A DNA stretch of 64,000 nt, from positions 60,453 through 124,452 of the forward strand of contig SAQE01000012.1 of assembly GCA_004020545.1 (NCBI GenBank). The letters are read 5' to 3'. This DNA is from Mesorhizobium sp. GTDB lineage: Bacteria; Pseudomonadota; Alphaproteobacteria; Rhizobiales; Rhizobiaceae. Positions within the stretch are counted from its first letter, which is position 1. Each line of letters begins with the position of its first letter. The notes under the pieces are model-generated. The model was not told the origin of the DNA. It ran no database searches and saw only the letters and a list, made by a program, of their open reading frames with translations. Below, piece by piece: positions 55,726 to 63,631 of the stretch. Both the position numbers and the translations under genes were made by a program.

Positions 55726-56364
55726 TCACGGAATATCTTCCGGCCGCCGGCCAGGCCGGCTCTTGTAGGCAGGAAACGACCAGCCGAATTTGAGTGCCCC
55801 GCCGCGCACCAGGAAAGCGGCCGCGAAGCCGAGCAGGCTGGATGGCAGCGCCGGCATACCGACCAGGTCGCAGAGCGTGAAGAGCGCTGCCCCGGCAAGC
55901 GCCGCCGTGACATAGATCTCGGGCCTCAGCAACACGGAAGGCTCGCCGGCGAGCAGGTCGCGCAATATGCCGCCAAAGGTCGCGGTGAGCACCCCGGTGA
56001 TGACGGACACGACCGGCGAGCCGGTGATCGACAGGCCCTTTGCAGCTCCCATCACCGCGAAGGCGGCCAGTCCGATGGCATCGAGCCAGAGCAAGAGCTT
56101 GTAGCGGGATTCGACGCGATAGGCGCTGAAGAAAACGAGCACCGCCACCACGGCGCAGATCAGCACATAATCGCTGTTGGCGACCCAGAACACCGGCAGG
56201 TTGAGGATGACGTCGCGCAACGTCCCGCCGCCAATGCCGGTGACGCTTGCCAGGAACAGGAAGCCGATGATGTCGAGCTCTTTGCGCGACGCGGCAAGCG
56301 CGCCGGTGGCCGCGAAGACGGCGACGCCGGCATAGTCGAGCAGGTCGATGGGATTCAAGGGCAT
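55726..56364 (-). CDS. Trimeric intracellular cation channel family protein (UPF0126)
   Basis: A 212-residue protein of two repeated halves with glycine-rich helices: AATGALAASRKELDIIGFLF plus TGIGGGTLRDVIL in the first, then FAVMGAAKGLSITG plus TATFGGILRDLLAGEPSVLL in the second. This is the bacterial TRIC-type channel. It may conduct K+ or Na+. Short-repeat elements lie on both sides of the gene. Confidence 0.85.
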   Translation of the reverse strand: MPLNPIDLLDYAGVAVFAATGALAASRKELDIIGFLFLASVTGIGGGTLRDVILNLPVFWVANSDYVLICAVVAVLVFFSAYRVESRYKLLLWLDAIGLAAFAVMGAAKGLSITGSPVVSVITGVLTATFGGILRDLLAGEPSVLLRPEIYVTAALAGAALFTLCDLVGMPALPSSLLGFAAAFLVRGGALKFGWSFPAYKSRPGRRPEDIP

Positions 56365-56371
56365 AGGCAGT

Positions 56372-56460
56372 AGGGAATAAGGCAGTAGGGGAAAGAAGTA
56401 TGAATAGCACGAAGGCGCGCGATTGATACGGCCCCTTATTCCCTACCGCCTACTGCCTTA
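56372..56460. repeat. Inverted repeat of GGCAGTAGGGAATAAG type
   Basis: GCAGTAGGGAATAAGGCAGTA on the left and its near reverse complement CCCTTATTCCCTACCGCCTA on the right flank a 40-bp centre. The element covers nearly the whole gap between TRIC and grpE, so it also overlaps the TRIC promoter. Its repeated short motif resembles the heptamer array in style, not in sequence. Confidence 0.6.
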
Positions 56461-56461
56461 C

Positions 56462-57094
56462 TCACGCATCCTTCTCGGCCTGCTCGTTCACCGGGCCCGG
56501 TTCGACCGGCGCCTCGGCGGCCGCCTTTGGGCCACCCTTGGAAACGCCGACCATCGCCGGCCTCAGCACGCGATCGCCGATCGAATAGCCGGGCTGCACC
56601 ACCTGGACGACGGTGCCGGCCGGAACGTCTGTGTTGGGCACCTCGAACATCGCCTGGTGGAAGTTGGGGTCGAACTTCTCGCCTTCGGGCGCGAGCTTCT
56701 TCACGCCGTGCCGCTCGAGCGCCGACAGCATGGCGCGCTCGGTGAGGTCGACGCCCTCGATAAGCGCCTTGAACCCGGCATCGCCGGAGGCCTTGGCCTC
56801 GGCCGGGATGGCATCCAGCGCGCGACGCAGATTGTCCGACACCGACAGCATGTCGCGGGCGAAGTTAGCCACCGCGTAAGTGCGCGCGTCATGCACGTCG
56901 CGCGCGGTGCGGCGACGCAAATTCTCCATTTCGGCAGCTATGCGAAGCGCACGGTCCTTCAGTTCCTCGTTTTCCTTCAGCAGCCGCACAAGCGCTTCGT
57001 AGTCGCCGTCGACGCCGCCTTCCGCACGCTCGCCGGAAGCCTGGGTGGCTTCGATTTCCTCTGGCGCGCGTTCGTCTTTTGCCTGGTCGCTCAT
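56462..57094 (-). CDS. grpE: Nucleotide exchange factor GrpE
   Basis: A 210-residue co-chaperone. The acidic N-terminus leads into a long coiled coil ([35 protein letters not shown]) and the C-terminal beta domain ([24 protein letters not shown]). It releases ADP from DnaK. A heat-shock promoter is visible about 40 bp upstream. The start ATG at 57094 is clear. Confidence 0.94.
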   Translation of the reverse strand: MSDQAKDERAPEEIEATQASGERAEGGVDGDYEALVRLLKENEELKDRALRIAAEMENLRRRTARDVHDARTYAVANFARDMLSVSDNLRRALDAIPAEAKASGDAGFKALIEGVDLTERAMLSALERHGVKKLAPEGEKFDPNFHQAMFEVPNTDVPAGTVVQVVQPGYSIGDRVLRPAMVGVSKGGPKAAAEAPVEPGPVNEQAEKDA

Positions 57095-57135
57095 CGCCGT
57101 TTCCCGTCATTCGGATTGGTTTGGATTTGCGCCCG

Positions 57136-57164
57136 ATATCGAGGTTTGAAGGCCAAAAATCAAG
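57136..57164 (-). promoter_or_regulatory. RpoH-type heat-shock promoter of grpE
   Basis: Read on the minus strand, CTTGATT (57164-57158), a 14-bp spacer and CTCGATAT (57143-57136) fit the sigma-32 pattern. The -10 end is 42 bp before the grpE ATG. Spacing equals that of the hsp20 promoter at 37555-37583. Confidence 0.5.
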
Positions 57165-57311
57165 GGGCAAGCACCGTCGGCGGCCATCTGCCGGTCGTTC
57201 CAGATTAATTCAAATTTTACCGTACCGAACGGCTTTGCTTGCTTGCAAGGGCCGATGCGGGAACCATTGCCGCGCGCAGGAGTTTCGAAGCCGACACAGG
57301 ATTTTGGGACC

Positions 57312-57512
57312 ATGACCGGCAACAACAGCGAACGGCGCGCCGCACTCGCCAACGATATCAGGCGTGAAGTCGGCAGCGAAGCGACGAAGCGCTTTCTGCG
57401 CACGCTGCCGGCATTTCGCTTGGAAAAAGAGGTGCCAAAGCGGCTCACGGACCTGCTCGACCGCCTCGACGAGGCAGAAGCGGGCGAAGTGGGCGGCGAA
57501 CGGCATCAATAA
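57312..57512 (+). CDS. Hypothetical protein, 66 aa
   Basis: A small charged helical protein (RRAALANDIRREVGSEATKR; LEKEVPKRLTDLLDRLDEAE). No membrane segment or signal. It is divergent from grpE. The family is not known to me; short proteins of this pattern occur in rhizobia. No strong ribosome site precedes the ATG at 57312, so confidence is limited. Confidence 0.5.
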   Translation: MTGNNSERRAALANDIRREVGSEATKRFLRTLPAFRLEKEVPKRLTDLLDRLDEAEAGEVGGERHQ

Positions 57513-57542
57513 CCTGCCGCCACTATAGGTGTGAAACTCACC

Positions 57543-57645
57543 TAAAGCGCGTCGCGACGAAACGGATTCACGCGACGCGCTTTAAAGTCTTTGTTTGATG
57601 CATGTCGTTCGCCCAAAACCGCTGCGCACTTTTGGGCGACATGCT
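57543..57645. repeat. RIME-like mosaic element, copy F (reverse of copy A)
   Basis: Arms AAAGCGCGTCGCG (57544-57556) and CGCGACGCGCTTT (57571-57583) form a perfect 13-bp palindrome. The second pair is GCATGTCG (57600-57607) and CGACATGC (57637-57644). The order and the A/T spacer are the reverse complement of copy A at 2596-2700. It lies at the 3' ends of two convergent genes. Confidence 0.75.
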
Positions 57646-57682
57646 TAAGTGTGAAGTTCGCGGGGCGAGGCGCGGAGAGAGA

Positions 57683-58303
57683 TCAGGCCGCCCTGCGCTC
57701 GTCGCGCATAAGCGCTTCGCCATGACGGATTTCGGTGCCGAGCACCTTCAGGCATTCCCGCATGAAAGCGGCAAGCCCGGGCCATCCCTTGGCCGACACC
57801 AGATTGCCGTCGACATGCGCGCCGGTCGGCGCAACGTCGATATAGGTGCCGCCGGCGAGCGTCACCTCGGGCTCGCAATAATGCAGCGCCGCCACTTCCT
57901 TGCCACGCACCACGCCGTCGACGGCGATCAGGATCTGCACGCCGTGGCAGATGGTGAAGATCGGTTTGCCGGTCTCATGGAAGTGCCTGACCAGCGCCTG
58001 CACGCGCTTGTCGATGCGAATATATTCCGGACCGCGCCCGCCGGCAGCGTAGACGGCGTCGTAGTCAGCCGGATTCACCTCGGCGAAAGTCTTGTTGAGG
58101 ATGTAGTCGTGACCGAGCTTTTCGGTATAGGTCTGACGGCCCTCGAAGTCGTGCAATGAGGTCTTGAGCACGTCACCGGCCTTCTTGTCAGGGCACACGA
58201 CATGGACAGTGTGGCCGACCGCATGCATGGCCTGCTCAAAGACGAAAATCTCATATTCCTCGCTGAACTCGCCAACGAGCATCAAAATCCTTTTGCCTGC
58301 CAT
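57683..58303 (-). CDS. DJ-1/PfpI family protein
   Basis: A 206-residue class I glutamine amidotransferase-like protein. The nucleophile elbow holds Cys119-His120 (FTICHGVQI), and AAGGRGPEYIR is typical of the PfpI branch. Members are glyoxalases, chaperones or peptidases, so the activity is open. Its promoter region carries two GntR-type palindromes and a third inverted repeat. Confidence 0.83.
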   Translation of the reverse strand: MAGKRILMLVGEFSEEYEIFVFEQAMHAVGHTVHVVCPDKKAGDVLKTSLHDFEGRQTYTEKLGHDYILNKTFAEVNPADYDAVYAAGGRGPEYIRIDKRVQALVRHFHETGKPIFTICHGVQILIAVDGVVRGKEVAALHYCEPEVTLAGGTYIDVAPTGAHVDGNLVSAKGWPGLAAFMRECLKVLGTEIRHGEALMRDERRAA

Positions 58304-58328
58304 GCCGGTTCCTCCCTTTGCTGGCTAT

Positions 58329-58349
58329 TTATTTCGGAACGCGAAATAA
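58329..58349. promoter_or_regulatory. Inverted repeat TTATTTCG-N5-CGAAATAA
   Basis: Perfect 8-bp arms (58329-58336 and 58342-58349) lie 26 bp before the DJ-1 gene start, probably over its -10 or start region. The regulator is unknown. Confidence 0.45.
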
Positions 58350-58401
58350 TAACCCTATCCTAAGGGCAAGACGGCGGAAGGGGAAGTAGAAATTGCATAA
58401 G

Positions 58402-58486
58402 TGGTCTGACCAGATGGACTCAACCTTTCCGCAACGGTCGAAAAGCGGGCACAGCCGAGGCGAGATCGAGGAACCTGGTCTGACCA
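58402..58486. promoter_or_regulatory. Two copies of TGGTCTGACCA (candidate GntR/FadR sites)
   Basis: The 11-bp palindrome TGGTCTGACCA occurs exactly twice, at 58402-58412 and 58476-58486, 74 bp centre to centre (seven helical turns). It fits the T-GT-N3-AC-A pattern of FadR-subfamily regulators. Both sites are upstream of the DJ-1 gene and after the GMC gene 3' end. Confidence 0.55.
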
Positions 58487-58498
58487 AGAGGGTTAATG

Positions 58499-60106
58499 TT
58501 AGGCGACCGCGCGGATCATCTCGGCAGCCTTCTCGGCGATCATGATCGTCGGCGCATTGGTGTTGCCGCCGATGAGGGTCGGCATCACCGAGGCGTCGAC
58601 CACACGCAGCCCTTCCAGCCCGCGAACCCTGAGCATCGGATCGACCACGGCCATGTCATCGATGCCCATCTTGCAGGTGCCGGCGGGGTGATAGATCGTG
58701 TCGGCGCGGGCTCTGATATGCGTCATAAGTTCGGCATCGCTGGCGGCGCCGGCAGTGTAGATTTCCTTGTCGCGATATTTCGCCAGCGCCGGCGCCTCCA
58801 ATATGGCGCGCGTCATCCTCACGCCCTTGAGCAGAAGGTCGGCATCGCGTTCATCCTGGAGGAAGCGCGGGTCGATGCGCGGCGGCGCCAGCGGATCCGC
58901 GCTCATCAGCCCCACCTCCCCGCGCGAATACGGTCGAAGCACGCAGACATGGCAGGAAAAGCCATAGCCCATATGCAGCTTGCGGCCATGGTCGTCGACG
59001 ATGGTGATGCAGAAATGCAATTGCAGATCGGGGCGCTCGATCGCCGGATCGGATTTGAGGAAGGCGCCGGCTTCCGCATAGGGCGTGGCAATCATGCCGG
59101 TGCCATCCTTGCGCCAGCGCAGCATATGCTTGACCAGGCCCGGCATGCCGGTGAGGCCGATGCCCATCAAATCCGTCTCCCGCGACTTCCAGGCCAGGAT
59201 AAAGTCGAGATGGTCCTGCAAGTTCCTGCCGACGCCGGGCAATTCGTGGACGAGCGGGATGCCGTGCGCCGCGAGCTCGACCGCCGGACCGATGCCCGAC
59301 AGAAGAAGCAGTTGCGGCGAGCCGAACGCCCCGCCGCAAAGGATGACCTCGCGTCGCGCTTCCGCCACCGCTTCGCCTTTGCCGATGCGATACCGCACGC
59401 CCTTGGCGCGCTTGCCGTCGAGCCAGACGCCTGTCGCATGCGCGCCGGTGACGACGGTGAGATTCGGCCTTCCGATCGCCGGATGCAGATAGGCGGCGGC
59501 TGCAGAGCAGCGCTCGCCATTGCGACGCTCACCCCAGAACTGCGTGACTTGGTAGAGCCCCGCCCCTTCCTGCTCCGGCCCGTTGAAGTCCTCGTTGCGC
59601 CTGATCTGATTTTCGCCGCAAGCCTCGACAAAGGCTTTTGCGATCGGACGTGGCTCCTGCTGCTCCGCCACCCGGAGCGGCCCGTCGCCGCCATGCAGCG
59701 CGTCAGTGCCGCGCTGATTGCCCTCGGCGCGCCGGAAATAGGGCAGCACCTCGTCCCACGACCAGCCGTCGCAGCCGAGGTCGGCCCATTCGTCATAGTC
59801 GCGGCGGTTGCCCCGCGTGTAGAGCATGGCGTTGATGGCGCTGGAACCGCCCAATGCCTTGCCGCGCGGCTGGTAGCCCCTGCGGCCGCCCAGCCCTTCC
59901 TGCGGCACCGTCTCGAAACCCCAGTTGTTGATTCTCGGCCGGCCGGGAAGCAGCGCGATGATGCCGGCCGGCGCGCGGATCAGCAGGTCCTTGCCGTCGC
60001 CTCCCGCCTCGAGCAGGCAAACCTTCTTCGATGGGTCTTCGGAAAGCCTGGCGGCAAGCGTCGAGCCGGCGGAGCCGCCGCCGGCGATGACATAGTCGTA
60101 ACGCAT
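58499..60106 (-). CDS. GMC family oxidoreductase (choline dehydrogenase-like)
   Basis: A 535-residue FAD enzyme. The FAD motif YVIAGGGSAGSTLAARLSED opens it, with the GMC signature ALGGSSAINAMLYTRGN, and the C-terminal catalytic pair lies in YHPAGTCKMG (His) and GGNTNAPTIMIAEKAA (Asn). It oxidises an alcohol; choline or a polyethylene glycol-type substrate are options. No betB or betI gene is nearby, so choline is not assured. Confidence 0.88.
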   Translation of the reverse strand: MRYDYVIAGGGSAGSTLAARLSEDPSKKVCLLEAGGDGKDLLIRAPAGIIALLPGRPRINNWGFETVPQEGLGGRRGYQPRGKALGGSSAINAMLYTRGNRRDYDEWADLGCDGWSWDEVLPYFRRAEGNQRGTDALHGGDGPLRVAEQQEPRPIAKAFVEACGENQIRRNEDFNGPEQEGAGLYQVTQFWGERRNGERCSAAAAYLHPAIGRPNLTVVTGAHATGVWLDGKRAKGVRYRIGKGEAVAEARREVILCGGAFGSPQLLLLSGIGPAVELAAHGIPLVHELPGVGRNLQDHLDFILAWKSRETDLMGIGLTGMPGLVKHMLRWRKDGTGMIATPYAEAGAFLKSDPAIERPDLQLHFCITIVDDHGRKLHMGYGFSCHVCVLRPYSRGEVGLMSADPLAPPRIDPRFLQDERDADLLLKGVRMTRAILEAPALAKYRDKEIYTAGAASDAELMTHIRARADTIYHPAGTCKMGIDDMAVVDPMLRVRGLEGLRVVDASVMPTLIGGNTNAPTIMIAEKAAEMIRAVA

Positions 60107-60184
60107 GGTGTCCTCCCCGGCGGATATTTCCGTCCGTTCCTGGAGAGAAGACCCGGTCGTTGGTCTTGTAAAGATGCCGCAGCG

Positions 60185-60718
60185 TCAGCCCGGTCGCTTG
60201 CGCCGCCAGGAATATTTCGGGCCCTTGGCTTCCGGCTCCACGGCCGGCTGGTAGTAGACCGGCAGGCCGCCGGTGCGCCCTTCCTCCAGCCGCTTCAGCA
60301 GCACCGGGTTGGAGACCTCGAACTCGTCGAAGCCGAGCCTCAGCATATGCGGTAGTTGGTCGACCAGCACCTGGCCGGTGGCGCGGACCGCGCCGGTGAA
60401 ATGATGCCGGGCGCGCAGCAGTTCGCCCTTGGAGAAGGAGCGGCCATCGTTGAACGCCGGAAAGGCCAGCGCCACCAGCGAAAGCTGGTCGAGCAGCCCG
60501 ACGATCTTGTCGAGCTCGTCGCCGGGCTGCAAGAGCACGCCGATGCGCTCCCTGGCCGACTTGCGGGTCTCGTCATCGAGCGCGAGGAAAGCCTGCAACG
60601 GCAGGATGAATCGGCCATTGCCGGCAAGCGCTTCGGCGCTTTCGGCATGGACCCATTCGTCCTCGCGAAAACCCTTCGGGGTCCAGAGGCGGGTCCCGGG
60701 TGTCGTCGATTCAGTCAT
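60185..60718 (-). CDS. DUF934 family protein of the sulfur assimilation operon
   Basis: A 177-residue protein with DEWVHAESAEALAGNGRFIL, the FPAFNDGRSFSKGELLRAR core and HMLRLGFDEFEV, the DUF934 pattern. It regularly follows cysI and cysH in Alphaproteobacteria and is thought to help sulfite reduction, perhaps as an electron-transfer or assembly partner. It is the last gene of the operon, 96 bp after cysH. Confidence 0.86.
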   Translation of the reverse strand: MTESTTPGTRLWTPKGFREDEWVHAESAEALAGNGRFILPLQAFLALDDETRKSARERIGVLLQPGDELDKIVGLLDQLSLVALAFPAFNDGRSFSKGELLRARHHFTGAVRATGQVLVDQLPHMLRLGFDEFEVSNPVLLKRLEEGRTGGLPVYYQPAVEPEAKGPKYSWRRKRPG

Positions 60719-60814
60719 CAAAAATCCTAAAGTCCAAAGAGTCCCAAGCGAGCCGGCAGACGGCCAGCAGCCGTGACTTTGGGGGGGCCGACATCACGCG
60801 AATAGCGATATACC

Positions 60815-61579
60815 CTAAAGTGAAGCGTCGGTCAGCGACTTCTCCAGCCCCGACAGGTGGATGCCGCACTCGGTCTTGGCGTGGCCTGCCCAACGGCCGC
60901 TGCGCGCGTCCTCGCCAGGCTGCACCGGCTGCGTGCAGGGGAAGCAGCCGATCGAGAGATAACCATAGGCGACCAGCGGATTTTCGCGCAGCGCATGCGC
61001 TCGCATGTAGTCGGCCTGGTCCGACGTCGTCCAGTGCGCGAGCGGGTTGATGCGGATGCGCGAGCCGACCGCCTCGAAGACGGGCAGAGCCGCCCGCGTC
61101 GAAGCCTGGAAACGCTTGCGCCCGGTGAACCAGGCGCGGAACGGCTCGACGCCGCGCGCCAGCGGCTCGACCTTGCGCACGTTGCAGCAGGAATCGGTGT
61201 CGGTTTCATGCAGCCTGCCGGTCGGGTCGACGCGTTCGAGCGCCGCTTCGTCCGGCCTGATCACCCTGACATCGGTCAGGCCGAAATCGGCGATCAGCGC
61301 GTCGCGGTAGCCCAGCGTTTCCTCGAAATGCTTGCCGGTGTCGAGGAAGATCACCGGCAGCGAGCGGTCGACCTTGGCGATCATGTGCAGGAGCACCGCC
61401 GAATCCGCGCCGAAGGACGACACGGCGGCAACCTCGCCGCGGAAGAACTCGCGCGCCGACCGCTCGATGATCTCGATCGGCTTCAGATGGCCGAGCAGCG
61501 CGTCGAGCCCCGCCGCTTCAGCGGCAATGCCGGCCTCGACGCCGCCGGTCCGGTCAAGCGGCCTTGGTTTCGCCAGCAT
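60815..61579 (-). CDS. cysH: Adenylyl-sulfate (APS) reductase
   Basis: A 254-residue reductase. The PP-loop is SSFGADSAVLLH. Cys131-Cys132 and Cys212-x2-Cys215 form the 4Fe-4S motif that marks APS-type enzymes rather than PAPS-type, and Cys238 (AKTECGIH) is the catalytic cysteine. It turns APS into sulfite with thioredoxin. ATG 61579 has a strong AAGGAGG and overlaps cysI by 26 bp. Confidence 0.93.
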   Translation of the reverse strand: MLAKPRPLDRTGGVEAGIAAEAAGLDALLGHLKPIEIIERSAREFFRGEVAAVSSFGADSAVLLHMIAKVDRSLPVIFLDTGKHFEETLGYRDALIADFGLTDVRVIRPDEAALERVDPTGRLHETDTDSCCNVRKVEPLARGVEPFRAWFTGRKRFQASTRAALPVFEAVGSRIRINPLAHWTTSDQADYMRAHALRENPLVAYGYLSIGCFPCTQPVQPGEDARSGRWAGHAKTECGIHLSGLEKSLTDASL

Positions 61580-63224
61580 AGAGCGCCTCCTTGAACGGCG
61601 CGGGACCGACACGGCGGTAAGCGTCGATAAAACGTTCATCGGGATTGAGCCGAAGGCCGAGATAGGTTTCGACGATCTGCTCGATGGCATCGGTGATCTC
61701 TTCCGAGGAGAAGCCGCGGCCGATGATCTCGCCCACGGACGTGTTCTCGTCGGCCGAACCGCCAAGCGTCACCTGGTAGAGTTCGGACCCCTTCTTCTCG
61801 ACGCCGAGGATGCCGATATGGCCGACATGGTGATGGCCGCAGGCATTGATGCAGCCGGAGATCTTCAGCTTCAGCTCGCCGATCTCGCGCTGCCGCTCCA
61901 GCGATGCGAAGCGGCGCGAGATTTCCTGCGCCACCGGGATGGAGCGCGCCGTAGCCAGCGCGCAATAGTCGAGGCCGGGGCAGGAGATGATGTCGCTGAT
62001 CAGGTTGGAATTGGCCGTCGCCAAGCCGATCTCGACCAGCGCGTCGTAGACCGCCTTGAGGTCGGCGCGCGCCACATGCGGCAGGATCAGGTTCTGCTCG
62101 TGGCTGACGCGCAGCTCGTCGAAAGCGTATTTCTCGGCGATGTCGGCGACCGCCTCCATCTGGCTGTCGGTCGCGTCGCCGGGCACCTCGCCGATGCCCT
62201 TGAGCGAGATGGTCACCGCCGCATAGTCGGGGTGGCGATGGGTCACGACGTTCTGGTCGAGCCATTCCGAGAAACTCTTGGAATCGAGCCGGGCCTGCTT
62301 CACGGCGACATCGCCTTCCGGCCGGTCCGCCAGCGCCGGCGGCGCGAAATAGGCGTTGATCGCCTGGATGTCGGCTTCCGGCAGCTTCAGCTCGGCGTCC
62401 TTCAGCTCCTGCCATTCGGCCTCGATCTGGCGCGTGATTTCCTCGACGCCGGTCTCGTGGACCAGGATCTTGATGCGCGCCTTGTACTTGTTGTCGCGGC
62501 GGCCATAGAGGTTGTAAACTCGCAGGATCGCCGTGCAGTAGGACAGAAGATCGGCTTCCGGCAGGAAGTCGCGGATCTTCTTCGCCACCATCGGCGTGCG
62601 GCCCTGGCCGCCGCCGACATAGACGGCAAAGCCCAGCTCGCCGGCCGCGTTCTTCTTCAGATGCAGGCCGATGTCATGCGTCTGGATGGCGGCGCGGTCG
62701 CGCTCGGCGCCGGTCACCGCGATCTTGAACTTGCGCGGCAGGAACGAGAATTCCGGATGCACCGACGACCACTGGCGCAGGATTTCCGCATAGGGGCGCG
62801 GGTCGGCGACCTCGTCCGCGGCGGCTCCCGCGAAATGGTCAGCGGTGACGTTGCGGATGCAGTTGCCGCTGGTCTGGATGGCGTGCATCTCGACGCTCGC
62901 CAGATCGGCGAGGATCGCCGGAATGTCGGACAGCGCCGGCCAGTTGAACTGGATGTTCTGGCGCGTGGTGAAGTGGCCGTAGCCCTTGTCGTATTTGCGG
63001 GCGATATGGCCGAGCATGCGCAACTGCCTGCTGTTCAGCGTGCCGTAGGGCACGGCGATGCGCAGCATATAGGCATGCAATTGCAGATAGACGCCGTTCA
63101 TCAGCCTGAGCGGCCGGAACTGATCCTCGGTGATCTCGCCGGCAAGCCGGCGCTGCACCTGGTCGCTGAACTCGGCGACACGGGCCTCTACGAAATCGTG
63201 GTCGAACTCGTCGTAACGGTACAT
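61554..63224 (-). CDS. cysI: Sulfite reductase (hemoprotein), nitrite/sulfite reductase family
   Basis: A 556-residue enzyme with siroheme and 4Fe-4S. Cys415-x5-Cys421 (SCPGLDYCALAT) and Cys458-x3-Cys462 (GCINACGHHH) are the cluster ligands. Two pseudo-symmetric halves are visible (TSGNCIRNVTADHFAG in the first). It reduces sulfite to sulfide, probably with ferredoxin, since no cysJ flavoprotein is adjacent. Nitrite reduction cannot be ruled out, but the neighbours are cysG and cysH. Confidence 0.93.
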   Translation of the reverse strand: MYRYDEFDHDFVEARVAEFSDQVQRRLAGEITEDQFRPLRLMNGVYLQLHAYMLRIAVPYGTLNSRQLRMLGHIARKYDKGYGHFTTRQNIQFNWPALSDIPAILADLASVEMHAIQTSGNCIRNVTADHFAGAAADEVADPRPYAEILRQWSSVHPEFSFLPRKFKIAVTGAERDRAAIQTHDIGLHLKKNAAGELGFAVYVGGGQGRTPMVAKKIRDFLPEADLLSYCTAILRVYNLYGRRDNKYKARIKILVHETGVEEITRQIEAEWQELKDAELKLPEADIQAINAYFAPPALADRPEGDVAVKQARLDSKSFSEWLDQNVVTHRHPDYAAVTISLKGIGEVPGDATDSQMEAVADIAEKYAFDELRVSHEQNLILPHVARADLKAVYDALVEIGLATANSNLISDIISCPGLDYCALATARSIPVAQEISRRFASLERQREIGELKLKISGCINACGHHHVGHIGILGVEKKGSELYQVTLGGSADENTSVGEIIGRGFSSEEITDAIEQIVETYLGLRLNPDERFIDAYRRVGPAPFKEALYAGETKAA

Positions 63225-63271
63225 GCTTCGTCTTTCAGGGCGCGTCCGCCCGTTTTTTCAATTCTTTGTTG

Positions 63272-63320
63272 GAGCATGATCTTCTCCGAAAACCGGGTCC
63301 CACTTTTCGGGATCATGCTC
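63272..63320. repeat. Palindrome before cysI, RIME-related, copy D
   Basis: Perfect 10-bp arms GAGCATGATC (63272-63281) and GATCATGCTC (63311-63320) plus inner CCGAAAA and TTTTCGG make a 49-bp hairpin. It lies inside the operon between the DUF2849 gene and cysI. It could act as a transcript processing or attenuation structure. Confidence 0.65.
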
Positions 63321-63325
63321 AAAAC

Positions 63326-63631
63326 CTATGCCGCCCGCGCCGCTTCCGGGTTTGCCTGCTTGCCGATGTCGGTGCGGATGGTGGGGCCTGCGGCACGGAT
63401 CTTCTCGCGCAGCCGCACCGGCTCGACGACGCCGTCGACCACAGTCACGTCGATCAGGTTGACGTCGACCACTTGATTGTTGGCGGCGGCTGTGGCGCCG
63501 ATCGCTTCCAGCCGGTCCTCCGCCACCTTGTCGTGGGCGATATCGGCATGGCCGACGGCCTCCGACCAGCCGCCATCGGCGTACCAGACGGCGATACCGT
63601 CGGAGAGCCTGTTCGCGGTCAGAACCTTCAT
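63326..63631 (-). CDS. DUF2849 domain protein
   Basis: A 101-residue protein (VLTANRLSDGIAVWYADGGW at the start, EPVRLREKIRAAGPTIRTDI near the end). DUF2849 sits between cysG and cysI in many rhizobia; its role is unknown, perhaps a sulfite reductase accessory. The ATG at 63631 overlaps the cysG stop by four bases. Confidence 0.87.
   Translation of the reverse strand: MKVLTANRLSDGIAVWYADGGWSEAVGHADIAHDKVAEDRLEAIGATAAANNQVVDVNLIDVTVVDGVVEPVRLREKIRAAGPTIRTDIGKQANPEAARAA

Noticed and set aside
58496-60355. 619-codon plus-strand frame opposite the GMC oxidoreductase
   Set aside because: The minus strand has all GMC motifs; the plus frame has none and starts inside intergenic DNA.
61332-63476. 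714-codon plus-strand frame opposite cysI
   Set aside because: It covers cysI, part of cysH and a palindrome, and shows no protein pattern.
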